A stretch of 12,985 nucleotides of DNA from DATATB01 sp036268995 (GTDB lineage Bacteria; Planctomycetota; Planctomycetia; Pirellulales; PNKZ01): contig DATATB010000005.1 of assembly GCA_036268995.1 (NCBI GenBank), positions 1 to 12,985 on the forward strand, in the 5' to 3' direction. The position numbers were made by a program, and so were the translations under genes. Shown piece by piece: positions 5,126 through 11,808 of this stretch (position 1 is the stretch's first letter; every line of letters starts with the position of its first letter). Below the pieces are notes generated by a model. The model was not told the origin of the DNA and ran no database searches. It saw nothing but the letters and a program-made list of their open reading frames with translations.

Positions 5126-7891
5126 ATGAAGTACGCATTGGCATTGCTGGTGTTGGGCCTATCGGCCTCGGGGGCCGCGGCGACCGAGGTTATCCCGCCG
5201 GCCAGCGAGCGATTTGCAGCGGACGGTGGTTCGGCGGGCAGTGGCTTGGCGGACAGTGGCTCGGCGGGCGCAGAGGTGCCGAATTTTCAGCGGCACGTGT
5301 TGCCGCTGATGGGCCGCCTGGGCTGCAACGGCCGCGCCTGCCACGGCTCGTTCCAGGGCCAGGGCGGCTTTCGCCTTTCGCTGTTCGGCTACGATTTTGA
5401 CGCCGACCACAAGGCCCTGTGCGACGGCGACGAGCCCCGCACCGATCTCAAGAAACCGCGCCAGAGCCTGATGCTCGTCAAGCCGACGTCAGCGGATAAG
5501 GACGAGCATGGCGGCGGCAAACGGATGGATGTCGATAGCTGGCAATATCGGCTGCTGCTCCGCTGGGTCGAGGCCGGTGCGCCGAGCGTCGACCCGCAGC
5601 ACGATCCGCAATTCGTGCGGATGGACGTAACGCCCGCCGAGCTGGTGTTCGAAAAAGCCGGTCAGACGGCTCAGCTCCGCGTGGTGAGCGTCTGGTCGGA
5701 CGGCACGCGTGAGGACGTGACCCCGCTCTGCCGATTTCAGACCAACGACGAGTCGGTGGCCAAGGTGGACGTATCGGGCACGATCACGGTGGTCGGCCGC
5801 GGCGATACGCACATTGTGGCGTTCTACGACAACGGCGTGGTGCCCGTGCCGGTGCTGCTGCCGGTGAGCGATTCGGTCGGCCCGCGTTATCCCAACGTGC
5901 CCACGCCTACGAAGATCGACGAGCTGGTGGTCACCAAGCTGCGCAAGCTCGGCATCGTGCCTTCCGACTTGTGCACCGATGCGGAGTTTCTGCGGCGCGT
6001 GAGTTTCGACATCACCGGCACGCTGCCGCCGCCGGACGAAGTGCAGGCGTTTCTGGCCGATACGTCTGCCGACAAGCGGGCGCGCAAAGTCGACGAGCTG
6101 CTGTCGCGGCCGGCATACGCCGCGTGGTGGAGCACCCGGTTGTGCGATTTCACGGGCAACAACGAACGCAGCATGCCCGAGCAAACCGCCCGAGCGGAAT
6201 ACGCCGAGCAGTGGTATCGCTGGGTCGATCGGCGGCTGGCCGAGAACACGCCCTACGACAAGATCGTCGAGGGCCTGGTGATGGCCGTCAGCCGCTCGCC
6301 CGGCGAAAGCTATGTGCAATACGCCCAGCATCTGAGCAATTATTTGCGCAAGGATCACCCGGACGATTATTCAACCCGCGACAGCATGCCGCATTACTGG
6401 TCGCGCACCAATATGCGGACCTCGAACGAAAAGGCCTTGAGCTTCAGCTACGCCTTCCTGGGCGTGCGGTTGCAATGTGCCGAGTGTCACAAGCATCCGT
6501 TCGATCAATGGAGCCAGGAAGACTTCAAGCACTTCACGGCCTTTTTCGACCGCGTGAAGTTCGGCATTTCCAGCGGCGACCAGCCGGAATACAAGCGATT
6601 GATCGAAGCGCTGGGCTACAAGACCAAGGGCGGAGCCAAAGAACAGCGGAAAGCAATCAGCAAGGCGGTGGCCGAAGGCAAGCCCGCCCCGCTGCGCGAG
6701 CTGTACATCGCTCCTACCGGCAAAGGCAGCGAAGGCAAGGCTAAGGGCGAGAAGAAAGACAAGAAGCGCCGCGTCGAGGCCGGCCGCGTGCTCACGCCCA
6801 AGGTGCTCGGCGGTGAGGAAGTCATTGCCGACCAATACTCCGATCCGCGCCAGCCGCTGATGGACTGGCTGCGGCAGGATGACAATCCGTATTTCGCTCG
6901 GGCGATCGTCAATCGGGTCTGGTCGGCTTACTTCAACGTCGGCATCGTCGAACCACCGGACGACATGAACCTGGCCAATCCGCCCAGCAATCGTGAGCTG
7001 CTGGACTGGCTGAGCCGCGAGTTCGTGGCCCACAGCTATGATCTCAAGTGGCTGCACCGCACGATCGCCGGCAGCCGCACTTATCAACTGGGTTGGAAAC
7101 CCAACGCCACGAGCGAAAACGACGTCCGCAACTTCAGCCACGCCGTGCCGCGGCGGCTGCCGGCCGAAGTCGTGTACGACGCGGTGTTGTATGCCACCGC
7201 CGGCAACGAGGAGCTTGCCCGGCTGAACCAGGACCCCATCGGCTTGCGTTCGATTGGCGTCTCGCCCGGCTACACGCAGCCGGCGGCCAGGTCGAAGGTG
7301 GGCTACGCGCTCAGCGTGTTCGGCAAGCCGCGGCGCGAAACGACCTGCGACTGCGAACGCTCGAACGATCCCACGTTGCTGCAAACGGTCTTTTTGCGCA
7401 ACGACAACGAAGCCTTGAAAATGATCGACCGCCCCGATGGCTGGCTGGCCCAAACGCTGGGAGCTCTGGCCAAACGTCCGGCGGTCGAGCCCACGGCTGC
7501 CAGCAGCCAAGACGCGAGCAGCGAGCGCGTTCGCGAGCTCGAGCGCCGGCTGGCAAAGGCCAAAAAGCAGGGCGACAAGCTAGCCGCCAGCAAACTTCGC
7601 AAGGAGATTCAAACGGCCAAAGACTTGGCGCGCAAGCTGGAAGCCCGCAAGCGCGAAATTGCCAACGAAAAGCGCTCGACGGGCGACGCTTGGAAAAACG
7701 TGACGCTGGACGCCAGCGCCGAAAGCGGCCTGGTGCAACAGGCCTATTTGCGCACGCTGAGCCGCATGCCCGCCAGCGACGAGGTGGCAAACGCACTGCA
7801 ATACCTGGCCGACAACGGTCATCGGGCCGGCGGCCTGCGCGACCTGCTGTGGGCACTGCTCAATACCAAGGAATTTGTCATCAACCACTGA
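5126..7891 (+). CDS. Secreted cytochrome-like PSCyt2 (DUF1549) / PSD1 (DUF1553) protein with bacterial Ig-like domain
   Basis: The 921-residue product starts with a Sec signal, MKYALALLVLGLSASGAAA. A Gly/Ser-rich linker made of 15-bp repeats follows. A first haem-like site, GCNGRACHGS (Cys67, Cys72, His73), has four residues between the cysteines, as is usual in this planctomycete family. An Ig-like group 2 domain occupies about 165-248, ending near SVAKVDVSGTITVVGRGDT. The PSCyt2 domain (about 262-475) contains RRVSFDITGTLPPPDEV and a second, canonical haem site, CAECHKHPFDQW (Cys451, Cys454, His455). A Lys-rich insert (533-549) precedes PSD1 (about 569-765), with NPYFARAIVNRVW, LPAEVVYDAV and SNDPTLLQ. 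A coiled coil (about 799-849) interrupts the C-terminal part before LVQQAYLRTLSRMP. Known: such proteins are abundant in planctomycetes and pair with DUF1501 genes; their reaction is unknown. Inferred: an extracytoplasmic haem protein working with the next gene's product. Confidence 0.93.
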   Translation: MKYALALLVLGLSASGAAATEVIPPASERFAADGGSAGSGLADSGSAGAEVPNFQRHVLPLMGRLGCNGRACHGSFQGQGGFRLSLFGYDFDADHKALCDGDEPRTDLKKPRQSLMLVKPTSADKDEHGGGKRMDVDSWQYRLLLRWVEAGAPSVDPQHDPQFVRMDVTPAELVFEKAGQTAQLRVVSVWSDGTREDVTPLCRFQTNDESVAKVDVSGTITVVGRGDTHIVAFYDNGVVPVPVLLPVSDSVGPRYPNVPTPTKIDELVVTKLRKLGIVPSDLCTDAEFLRRVSFDITGTLPPPDEVQAFLADTSADKRARKVDELLSRPAYAAWWSTRLCDFTGNNERSMPEQTARAEYAEQWYRWVDRRLAENTPYDKIVEGLVMAVSRSPGESYVQYAQHLSNYLRKDHPDDYSTRDSMPHYWSRTNMRTSNEKALSFSYAFLGVRLQCAECHKHPFDQWSQEDFKHFTAFFDRVKFGISSGDQPEYKRLIEALGYKTKGGAKEQRKAISKAVAEGKPAPLRELYIAPTGKGSEGKAKGEKKDKKRRVEAGRVLTPKVLGGEEVIADQYSDPRQPLMDWLRQDDNPYFARAIVNRVWSAYFNVGIVEPPDDMNLANPPSNRELLDWLSREFVAHSYDLKWLHRTIAGSRTYQLGWKPNATSENDVRNFSHAVPRRLPAEVVYDAVLYATAGNEELARLNQDPIGLRSIGVSPGYTQPAARSKVGYALSVFGKPRRETTCDCERSNDPTLLQTVFLRNDNEALKMIDRPDGWLAQTLGALAKRPAVEPTAASSQDASSERVRELERRLAKAKKQGDKLAASKLRKEIQTAKDLARKLEARKREIANEKRSTGDAWKNVTLDASAESGLVQQAYLRTLSRMPASDEVANALQYLADNGHRAGGLRDLLWALLNTKEFVINH
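5226..5270 (+). repeat. Three 15-bp tandem repeats encoding a Gly/Ser linker
   Basis: Three consecutive 15-bp units occupy 5226-5240, 5241-5255 and 5256-5270, each close to GTGGCTCGGCGGGCA. They encode a flexible Gly/Ser/Ala stretch just after the signal peptide of the cytochrome-like protein. The units differ at only a few bases, so the number of units may vary between strains. Confidence 0.8.
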
Positions 7892-7896
7892 TCTGG

Positions 7897-7924
7897 GTCA
7901 GTGGTCCGTTGTCCGTTGTCAGTG
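7897..7924. repeat. Four tandem 7-bp repeats
   Basis: The units GTCAGTG, GTCCGTT, GTCCGTT and GTCAGTG run without gaps from 7897 to 7924, beginning five bases after the stop of the cytochrome-like gene. Tandem heptamers of this kind (GTCAGTG/GTCCGTT) are a known style of intergenic repeat in planctomycetes and cyanobacteria. The unit order reads the same in either direction of the array. Confidence 0.8.
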
Positions 7925-7966
7925 GGCATCGATCACCCTACGAAGAATCATCAGCTACTTTACTCC

Positions 7967-7977
7967 AAGGAAAGGAG
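7967..7977 (+). promoter_or_regulatory. Ribosome binding site that fixes the DUF1501 gene start
   Basis: AAGGAAAGGAG is a strong purine-rich site 11 bases before the ATG at 7989. It favours that start over an in-frame ATG at 7875, which would overlap the preceding gene and run through the heptamer repeat. Confidence 0.7.
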
Positions 7978-7988
7978 CCGGACTCATC

Positions 7989-9299
7989 ATGGCTCGCAAC
8001 GTATTCTGCGATGGCGTCAAGCGGCGTGACTTTTTGCGAGTCGGTGCATTGGGCGCCGGACTGGCCAGCGGCACGGGCATGAGCCTGGCCGGCTTTTTGC
8101 GTTCGGCCGCTGCCGGGCAAGTTCAGCCGGCCAAGGCGCAGTCGGCGATTTACATTCGCTTGGGCGGTGGCCCCACGCATCTCGATACGTTCGACATGAA
8201 GCCCGAAGGCGACAGCGCGATGCGGGGCGAGCTGAAGCCGATCAAGACCAACGTGCCGGGCGTCGAGTTTTGCGAGTGCCTGCCCAAGCTGGCGACCGTC
8301 GCCGACAAGTTCGCCATTCTCCGCGGCGTGAGCCATACGCTGGCCGCCCACGACCTGGGAACCAAGTATCTCAACACGGGCAATCGCCCGCTGCCGTCGC
8401 TCGAGTTTCCCGGCCTGGGCGCCGTGCTCGCCAAGGAATTGCACGCGCCGGCCGACCTGCCGCCGTTCGTGGCTGTGCCCAATACACCGCAAGGCGGCGG
8501 TTTTCTCGGCATTCAATACGGGCCGTTCAATACCAACACCAGCCCGCAACTGGGCAGCCCCTTTGTCGTGCGCGGGCTGACGCTGGACGGCGCACTGACG
8601 CTGGACGACGTGAACCGGCGGCAAAAGCTGCTGGCCAGCGTCGACACGGCCTTCCACGGCTACGAGCAGAAAATCAACGTGCTGGGCGGCATGGACGAAT
8701 TCTCCGAACGGGCTTACAGCATGATCAGCTCGAAGCGTTCACGCGAGGCCTTCGACGTGTCGCGCGAGCCACGCGACGTGGCCGAGCGCTTCGGCAATTC
8801 GCAGTTTGGCCAGGGCTGCCTGCTGGCCTGCCGGCTGGTGGCCTCCGGCGTGCGTTTTGTCACGGTCAATGGCAACCGCTGGGACATGCACCAGGACATT
8901 TTCTCGAACCTGCGCGACAAGGCGCTGCCGGAGTTGGATAGCGCCTTAAGCGCGCTGTTCACCACGCTCTACGAGCGCGGGCTATTGGACAACACGATCG
9001 TGATCGTTGCCGGCGAATTCGGCCGCACGCCCAAGATCAACGCCCGCGCGGGCCGCGACCATTGGCCGCGGGCCATGTTCGTGCTGATGGCCGGCGGCGG
9101 CGTGCGCGGCGGGCAGGTGATCGGCGCCAGCGACTCCAACGGCATGGGCCCGGCCGGCGAGGCCATTACGCCCGACCAGATGGCCGCGTCGTTCTATCAC
9201 TCGCTGGGCATCGACTACCACAAGGAATACCACACCAACACCGGCCGCCCCGTGATGATCGTGCGGCAAGGCAACGTGATCCCGGGGCTATTCGGGTAG
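7989..9299 (+). CDS. DUF1501 protein with Tat signal
   Basis: The 436-residue product opens with a twin-arginine signal, KRRDFLRVGALGAG (Arg12-Arg13), so it is probably exported folded through the Tat route. The DUF1501 fold, related to sulfatases and alkaline phosphatases, shows in IRLGGGPTHLDTFDMKP (about 56-72), in LRGVSHTLAAHDLGTKYLNTG (111-131) and in the C-terminal AGEFGRTPKIN..GRDHWP motif (about 341-360), where metal- or substrate-binding His and Asp residues would lie. Length is normal for the family. It follows the DUF1549/DUF1553 gene by 97 bases on the same strand, the standard planctomycete arrangement, which suggests the two proteins work on one extracytoplasmic substrate or complex. 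The substrate is not known and hydrolase activity has not been shown to my knowledge. The start was chosen from the strong ribosome binding site and from the signal position. It is the last gene of the operon. Confidence 0.93.
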   Translation: MARNVFCDGVKRRDFLRVGALGAGLASGTGMSLAGFLRSAAAGQVQPAKAQSAIYIRLGGGPTHLDTFDMKPEGDSAMRGELKPIKTNVPGVEFCECLPKLATVADKFAILRGVSHTLAAHDLGTKYLNTGNRPLPSLEFPGLGAVLAKELHAPADLPPFVAVPNTPQGGGFLGIQYGPFNTNTSPQLGSPFVVRGLTLDGALTLDDVNRRQKLLASVDTAFHGYEQKINVLGGMDEFSERAYSMISSKRSREAFDVSREPRDVAERFGNSQFGQGCLLACRLVASGVRFVTVNGNRWDMHQDIFSNLRDKALPELDSALSALFTTLYERGLLDNTIVIVAGEFGRTPKINARAGRDHWPRAMFVLMAGGGVRGGQVIGASDSNGMGPAGEAITPDQMAASFYHSLGIDYHKEYHTNTGRPVMIVRQGNVIPGLFG

Positions 9300-9301
9300 G
9301 A

Positions 9302-9403
9302 AATGCGGAAGTAGGAATGATGAATGATGAATGCCGGAGCGCGGCGCTGGGCGATGGTCCTGCCTGCTCCCCATTCATCATTCGTACTTCATCATTCCGC
9401 ATT
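9302..9403. repeat. Imperfect inverted repeat of 32-bp arms built from ATGAATG heptamers
   Basis: The left arm 9302-9333 (begins AATGCGGAA, ends GAATGATGAATG) and the right arm 9372-9403 match in inverted orientation at 26 of 32 positions. The outer nine and inner twelve positions are perfect, and the spacer is 38 bases. Each arm contains 7-base units of the GGAATGA/TGAATGA type. It lies between two convergent genes and could act as a bidirectional terminator. The right arm overlaps the 3' end of the minus-strand CoxG-like gene and contains its stop codon (9392-9394). Confidence 0.85.
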
Positions 9404-9853
9404 CATCCTCTCTCCCACCTTCTCCCATGCGTGGCGGATCACCTGGTCGGCGGCGGCGCGCACCAGCGCGGGGCTGAGGCTGGCTACCAGCCCCTTTTGA
9501 TCGGTGACGCGGGCGGTCCAGATGAGCTGCGAGCCGTCGGTGGTCGGCTCGACGTCGAGTTGCGACTCGATGCGCATGGTGATGCCGATGCCCTGGGCCG
9601 TGACGAACATCGTGGCCCGTTTCGGCGGCTCGAGGTTGCCGATTTCGATCCGCAGCTTGAGCGTGCCGCGCAGAAACGAGAAGCCCGGCCGCACCACGCA
9701 CTCCACCGTCTGCGGGCCGGTGCGCTTGGACGATTGCAGATCAGGAATCAGCGAGGCGACGGCATCTAGATCGGTCAGAAAGCTGAACACCCGCTCGGCC
9801 GGGGCCGAAAACTGCTGCGTGCCGCCGAATTCGAGTTGCTGCGGTGGTGGCAT
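9392..9853 (-). CDS. CoxG-like SRPBCC protein
   Basis: The 153-residue product has the START-like SRPBCC fold typical of CO dehydrogenase subunit G-like proteins: an N-terminal F-S-A-P-A-E-R-V-F-S-F-L-T-D helix (about 15-28), a V-A-S-L-I-P-D-L loop where the family has the cognate C-I-P-G, and a C-terminal amphipathic helix (about 129-150). No CO dehydrogenase genes are nearby, so a role in CO oxidation is not implied; the family also includes lipid- or small-ligand-binding proteins of unknown role. The ATG at 9853 follows GAGGG at four bases' spacing and places the fold at the N-terminus. Longer starts up to 9940 would add an unrelated 29-residue segment. The last residues MNAE and the stop are encoded by the right arm of the neighbouring inverted repeat. 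The gene is divergent from the AHSA1 gene and convergent with the DUF1501 gene. Confidence 0.8.
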   Translation of the reverse strand: MPPPQQLEFGGTQQFSAPAERVFSFLTDLDAVASLIPDLQSSKRTGPQTVECVVRPGFSFLRGTLKLRIEIGNLEPPKRATMFVTAQGIGITMRIESQLDVEPTTDGSQLIWTARVTDQKGLVASLSPALVRAAADQVIRHAWEKVGERMNAE

Positions 9854-9991
9854 CGATCCCTCGCCAGTGCATTTCCGTAAGTTCATCCACAAGCCTTGCC
9901 GCCTCAAGGCACCCTCAGTTATCTTGCCTGCATTCCTCAACGACGGCTAGCCTCGTCGACCGAAAAAAATTCGCAGCCGGGAATGCCGCTC
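9854..9991. promoter_or_regulatory. Divergent intergenic region between two SRPBCC genes
   Basis: These 138 bases must hold promoters for both flanking genes unless the two have distant ones. A short A-rich run (CGAAAAAAATTC near 9961) is the only clearly AT-rich segment. I cannot identify a sigma-70-like promoter pair. No hairpin longer than about four pairs was found. Confidence 0.3.
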
Positions 9992-10915
9992 ATGATTGCC
10001 ACACACGGTACTACCAATCCATCCGATCGAGAAATCGTCATCACGCGCGTGTTGAACGCCACGCGCGAGTTGGTGTGGCAGGCCTGGACCGATCCGCAGC
10101 ACGTCGAGCAGTGGTGGGGGCCGCGCCATTTCAGCACGAAGGTCGTCCAACAGGATTTGCGGCCCGGCGGCGTGTGGCGCTATGTCATGCGCGGACCCGA
10201 CGGATCCGAGCATCCGATCGGCGGCGTGGTCCGCGAGATCGTGCCGGAGCAGCGGCACGCCGTCACGGCCGAATTTGGCAAGGATTTCAAGCATCCCACG
10301 GTCTCCGACCTGCCGGGCGACATCGTGATGACGACCGTGCTGGAAGACCTGGGCCATCAAACGCGGCTGACGCTCACGATCGAGCACCAGTCGTCCGAAG
10401 ATCGCCGCAAACACCTAGAGATGGGCGTCGTCGCCGGTTGGAATTCGTCGCTCGACTGCCTGGAAGACCACCTCAAGGCGACCATGGCCGCCAGCACGAC
10501 GACCGTTCGCGTCACGCGCAGTTTCGCCGCGCCGGCCGAATTTGTCTTCGACGCGTGGATCGACCCGGACAAAATCGGCAAGTGGATGTTCGGCGGCAAC
10601 GTGCGCGACGAAGAAGTGCTGCACCTGCACGTCGATCCCCGGGTCGGCGGCTCTTTTTCGTTCCTGGTGCGGCGCCAGGGTCGCGAAATCGATCACGTCG
10701 GCACGTATCGCGAAATCGATCGGCCCAAGCGGCTGGTATTCACCTGGGGCATTGCCGGCATGTCGGTCGACGACACCGACGTAGCCATCGAGATTCGCCC
10801 CGCGGCCGCCGGCAGCGAGCTGAATCTGGAGCACTCGAAAGTCTGGACCGCATACGCCAGCCGAGTCAATGAGGGCTGGACGAAGATGCTCGAACATCTC
10901 GCGCGGATCGTCTGA
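9992..10915 (+). CDS. Tandem-domain AHSA1/SRPBCC protein (fusion of two units)
   Basis: The 307-residue product contains two AHSA1-type (activator of Hsp90 ATPase C-terminal-like) domains of about 150 residues each. The first (about 13-163) has VITRVLNATRELVWQAWTDP and the WWGPRHFS signature. The second (about 170-305) has VRVTRSFAAPAEFVFDAWIDP and the cognate KWMF. Such domains usually occur as separate single-domain proteins, often encoded in tandem, so this looks like a gene fusion. A methionine at the joint (ATG at 10494, MAASTTTVRVTRSF) sits where the second protein would have begun. The fold binds small hydrophobic ligands; the ligand is unknown. ATG 9992 is preferred because GGGA lies nine bases upstream; ATG 9983 is the alternative and adds three residues. 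The gene ends 10 bases from the tail of the next, convergent gene. Confidence 0.88.
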   Translation: MIATHGTTNPSDREIVITRVLNATRELVWQAWTDPQHVEQWWGPRHFSTKVVQQDLRPGGVWRYVMRGPDGSEHPIGGVVREIVPEQRHAVTAEFGKDFKHPTVSDLPGDIVMTTVLEDLGHQTRLTLTIEHQSSEDRRKHLEMGVVAGWNSSLDCLEDHLKATMAASTTTVRVTRSFAAPAEFVFDAWIDPDKIGKWMFGGNVRDEEVLHLHVDPRVGGSFSFLVRRQGREIDHVGTYREIDRPKRLVFTWGIAGMSVDDTDVAIEIRPAAAGSELNLEHSKVWTAYASRVNEGWTKMLEHLARIV

Positions 10916-10925
10916 TCGGCACGCG

Positions 10926-11756
10926 TCACTCGCCCGACGGCGGCTGATAGAAGCGGGCCAGGTCGATGCCCCCCTTCTGCTCTTCTTCCAGCAGTTTCAG
11001 CCGGCTCTCGACCCGCTCCAGCCGGCGAATCATGCCCGGCAGCAGATTCTTGGCCTCGTCCACGGGCTGTGGTTTGGGCACGGTCGGATAATTCAAGTGC
11101 CGCTCCAGCGCGGCAAACAGCCAGAGCGGGTCCTTCTGGCGATTGGCAAAGGCGATCTTGCCTTCCTTTTCGCCGAAGAGCACCGGCTTTTCCGGCCCGT
11201 CGAGATCCAATTGCTGCCGCCGCCGCTGATTGACGTAGTGCTGGCTGCGGACGTAGATCAGATCGGCAAAATCGACCAACCCGACCTGGCGGCGGACCAT
11301 CAGAGTCCATTCCTTCCAGGCTTCGTCGAACATCGGGTCGCGGCTGATGGCTTCCAACCCGCGATCGTAGCCCAGCCGGTTGCGGCACAGCGATTCGAAC
11401 TGGAACAGGAACATGCCTTGCGGGCTAGCGCCGTCGGCCCGATACCGGGCGTCGCGCTCCAGAATCTCGAGTGCCACGCGAAAATCGAAGCGGCCTTGCT
11501 CGCTTTCGGCCTCGCCGATGACAAACGTCTGAAACGCCGTGAAATAATGGGCCAGCCGCTGCATGGCCGGCGCAAAGCCGCCGCTGAGCTTCAATTCGCT
11601 GGCCAGAAAGTCCAGCGCCATCGTCAGCTTGGTCGTCGACAGCACCTCGTCGCGCAGGGCCACCAGCAGGTCCTGCGTAGCCATATTCTGCCGCATGCGC
11701 TCATTCAGCGCCCGGAAGAAATAGGCCTGTTCGATATATTCTTCGCGCTCGAGCAT
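10926..11756 (-). CDS. Conserved-looking protein of unknown function with C-terminal coiled coil
   Basis: I do not know a function for this 276-residue protein, though similar proteins opening with MLxREEYIEQAYFFR occur in planctomycetes as I remember them. It has no signal peptide or membrane segment, so it is probably cytoplasmic. The first 180 residues are mostly helical and rich in aromatic and acidic residues (EQAYFFRALNERM, MALDFLASELKLSG, RLAHYFTAFQTFVI). A basic-aromatic stretch, YVRSQHYVNQRRRQQ, lies near 177-191. A PLWLFAALERHLNYP motif and then a short coiled coil (RRLERVESRLKLLEEEQ, about 243-259) end the protein. The helix at the end could mediate oligomerisation. No strong ribosome binding site precedes the ATG. 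The gene is 52 bases downstream of the LRR gene on the same strand and may be cotranscribed with it. Confidence 0.8.
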   Translation of the reverse strand: MLEREEYIEQAYFFRALNERMRQNMATQDLLVALRDEVLSTTKLTMALDFLASELKLSGGFAPAMQRLAHYFTAFQTFVIGEAESEQGRFDFRVALEILERDARYRADGASPQGMFLFQFESLCRNRLGYDRGLEAISRDPMFDEAWKEWTLMVRRQVGLVDFADLIYVRSQHYVNQRRRQQLDLDGPEKPVLFGEKEGKIAFANRQKDPLWLFAALERHLNYPTVPKPQPVDEAKNLLPGMIRRLERVESRLKLLEEEQKGGIDLARFYQPPSGE

Positions 11757-11808
11757 GGTTCTGTGAAGTTATGGTAACTGGCAACTTCGGATCGGCGGTT
11801 GCGTCGCA

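Noticed and set aside
4450..6741. Shared 14-mer AGCGAAGGCAAGGC in the exported helical gene (4450) and the cytochrome-like gene (6728)
   Set aside because: Both lie in Lys/Ser/Gly low-complexity coding stretches, where the same codons recur; no longer match surrounds them.
5489..7510. Long minus-strand open frames (289 and 379 codons) under the cytochrome-like gene
   Set aside because: They are antisense to well-defined PSCyt2 and PSD1 motifs, match no family I know and have no ribosome binding site.
7897..7924. CRISPR-like repetition
   Set aside because: Units are seven bases, contiguous, with no spacers, and no cas genes are in the window.
9392..9853. CO dehydrogenase accessory function for the CoxG-like gene
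   Set aside because: No coxS, coxM, coxL or other molybdenum hydroxylase gene is nearby, and the fold alone does not give that role.
10869..11777. A 302-codon plus-strand frame antisense to the unknown helical protein
   Set aside because: The minus-strand reading has coherent helical blocks and a coiled coil, while this one is Gln/His/Pro/Leu-rich as expected from a reversed high-GC gene; it also overlaps the end of the AHSA1 gene.
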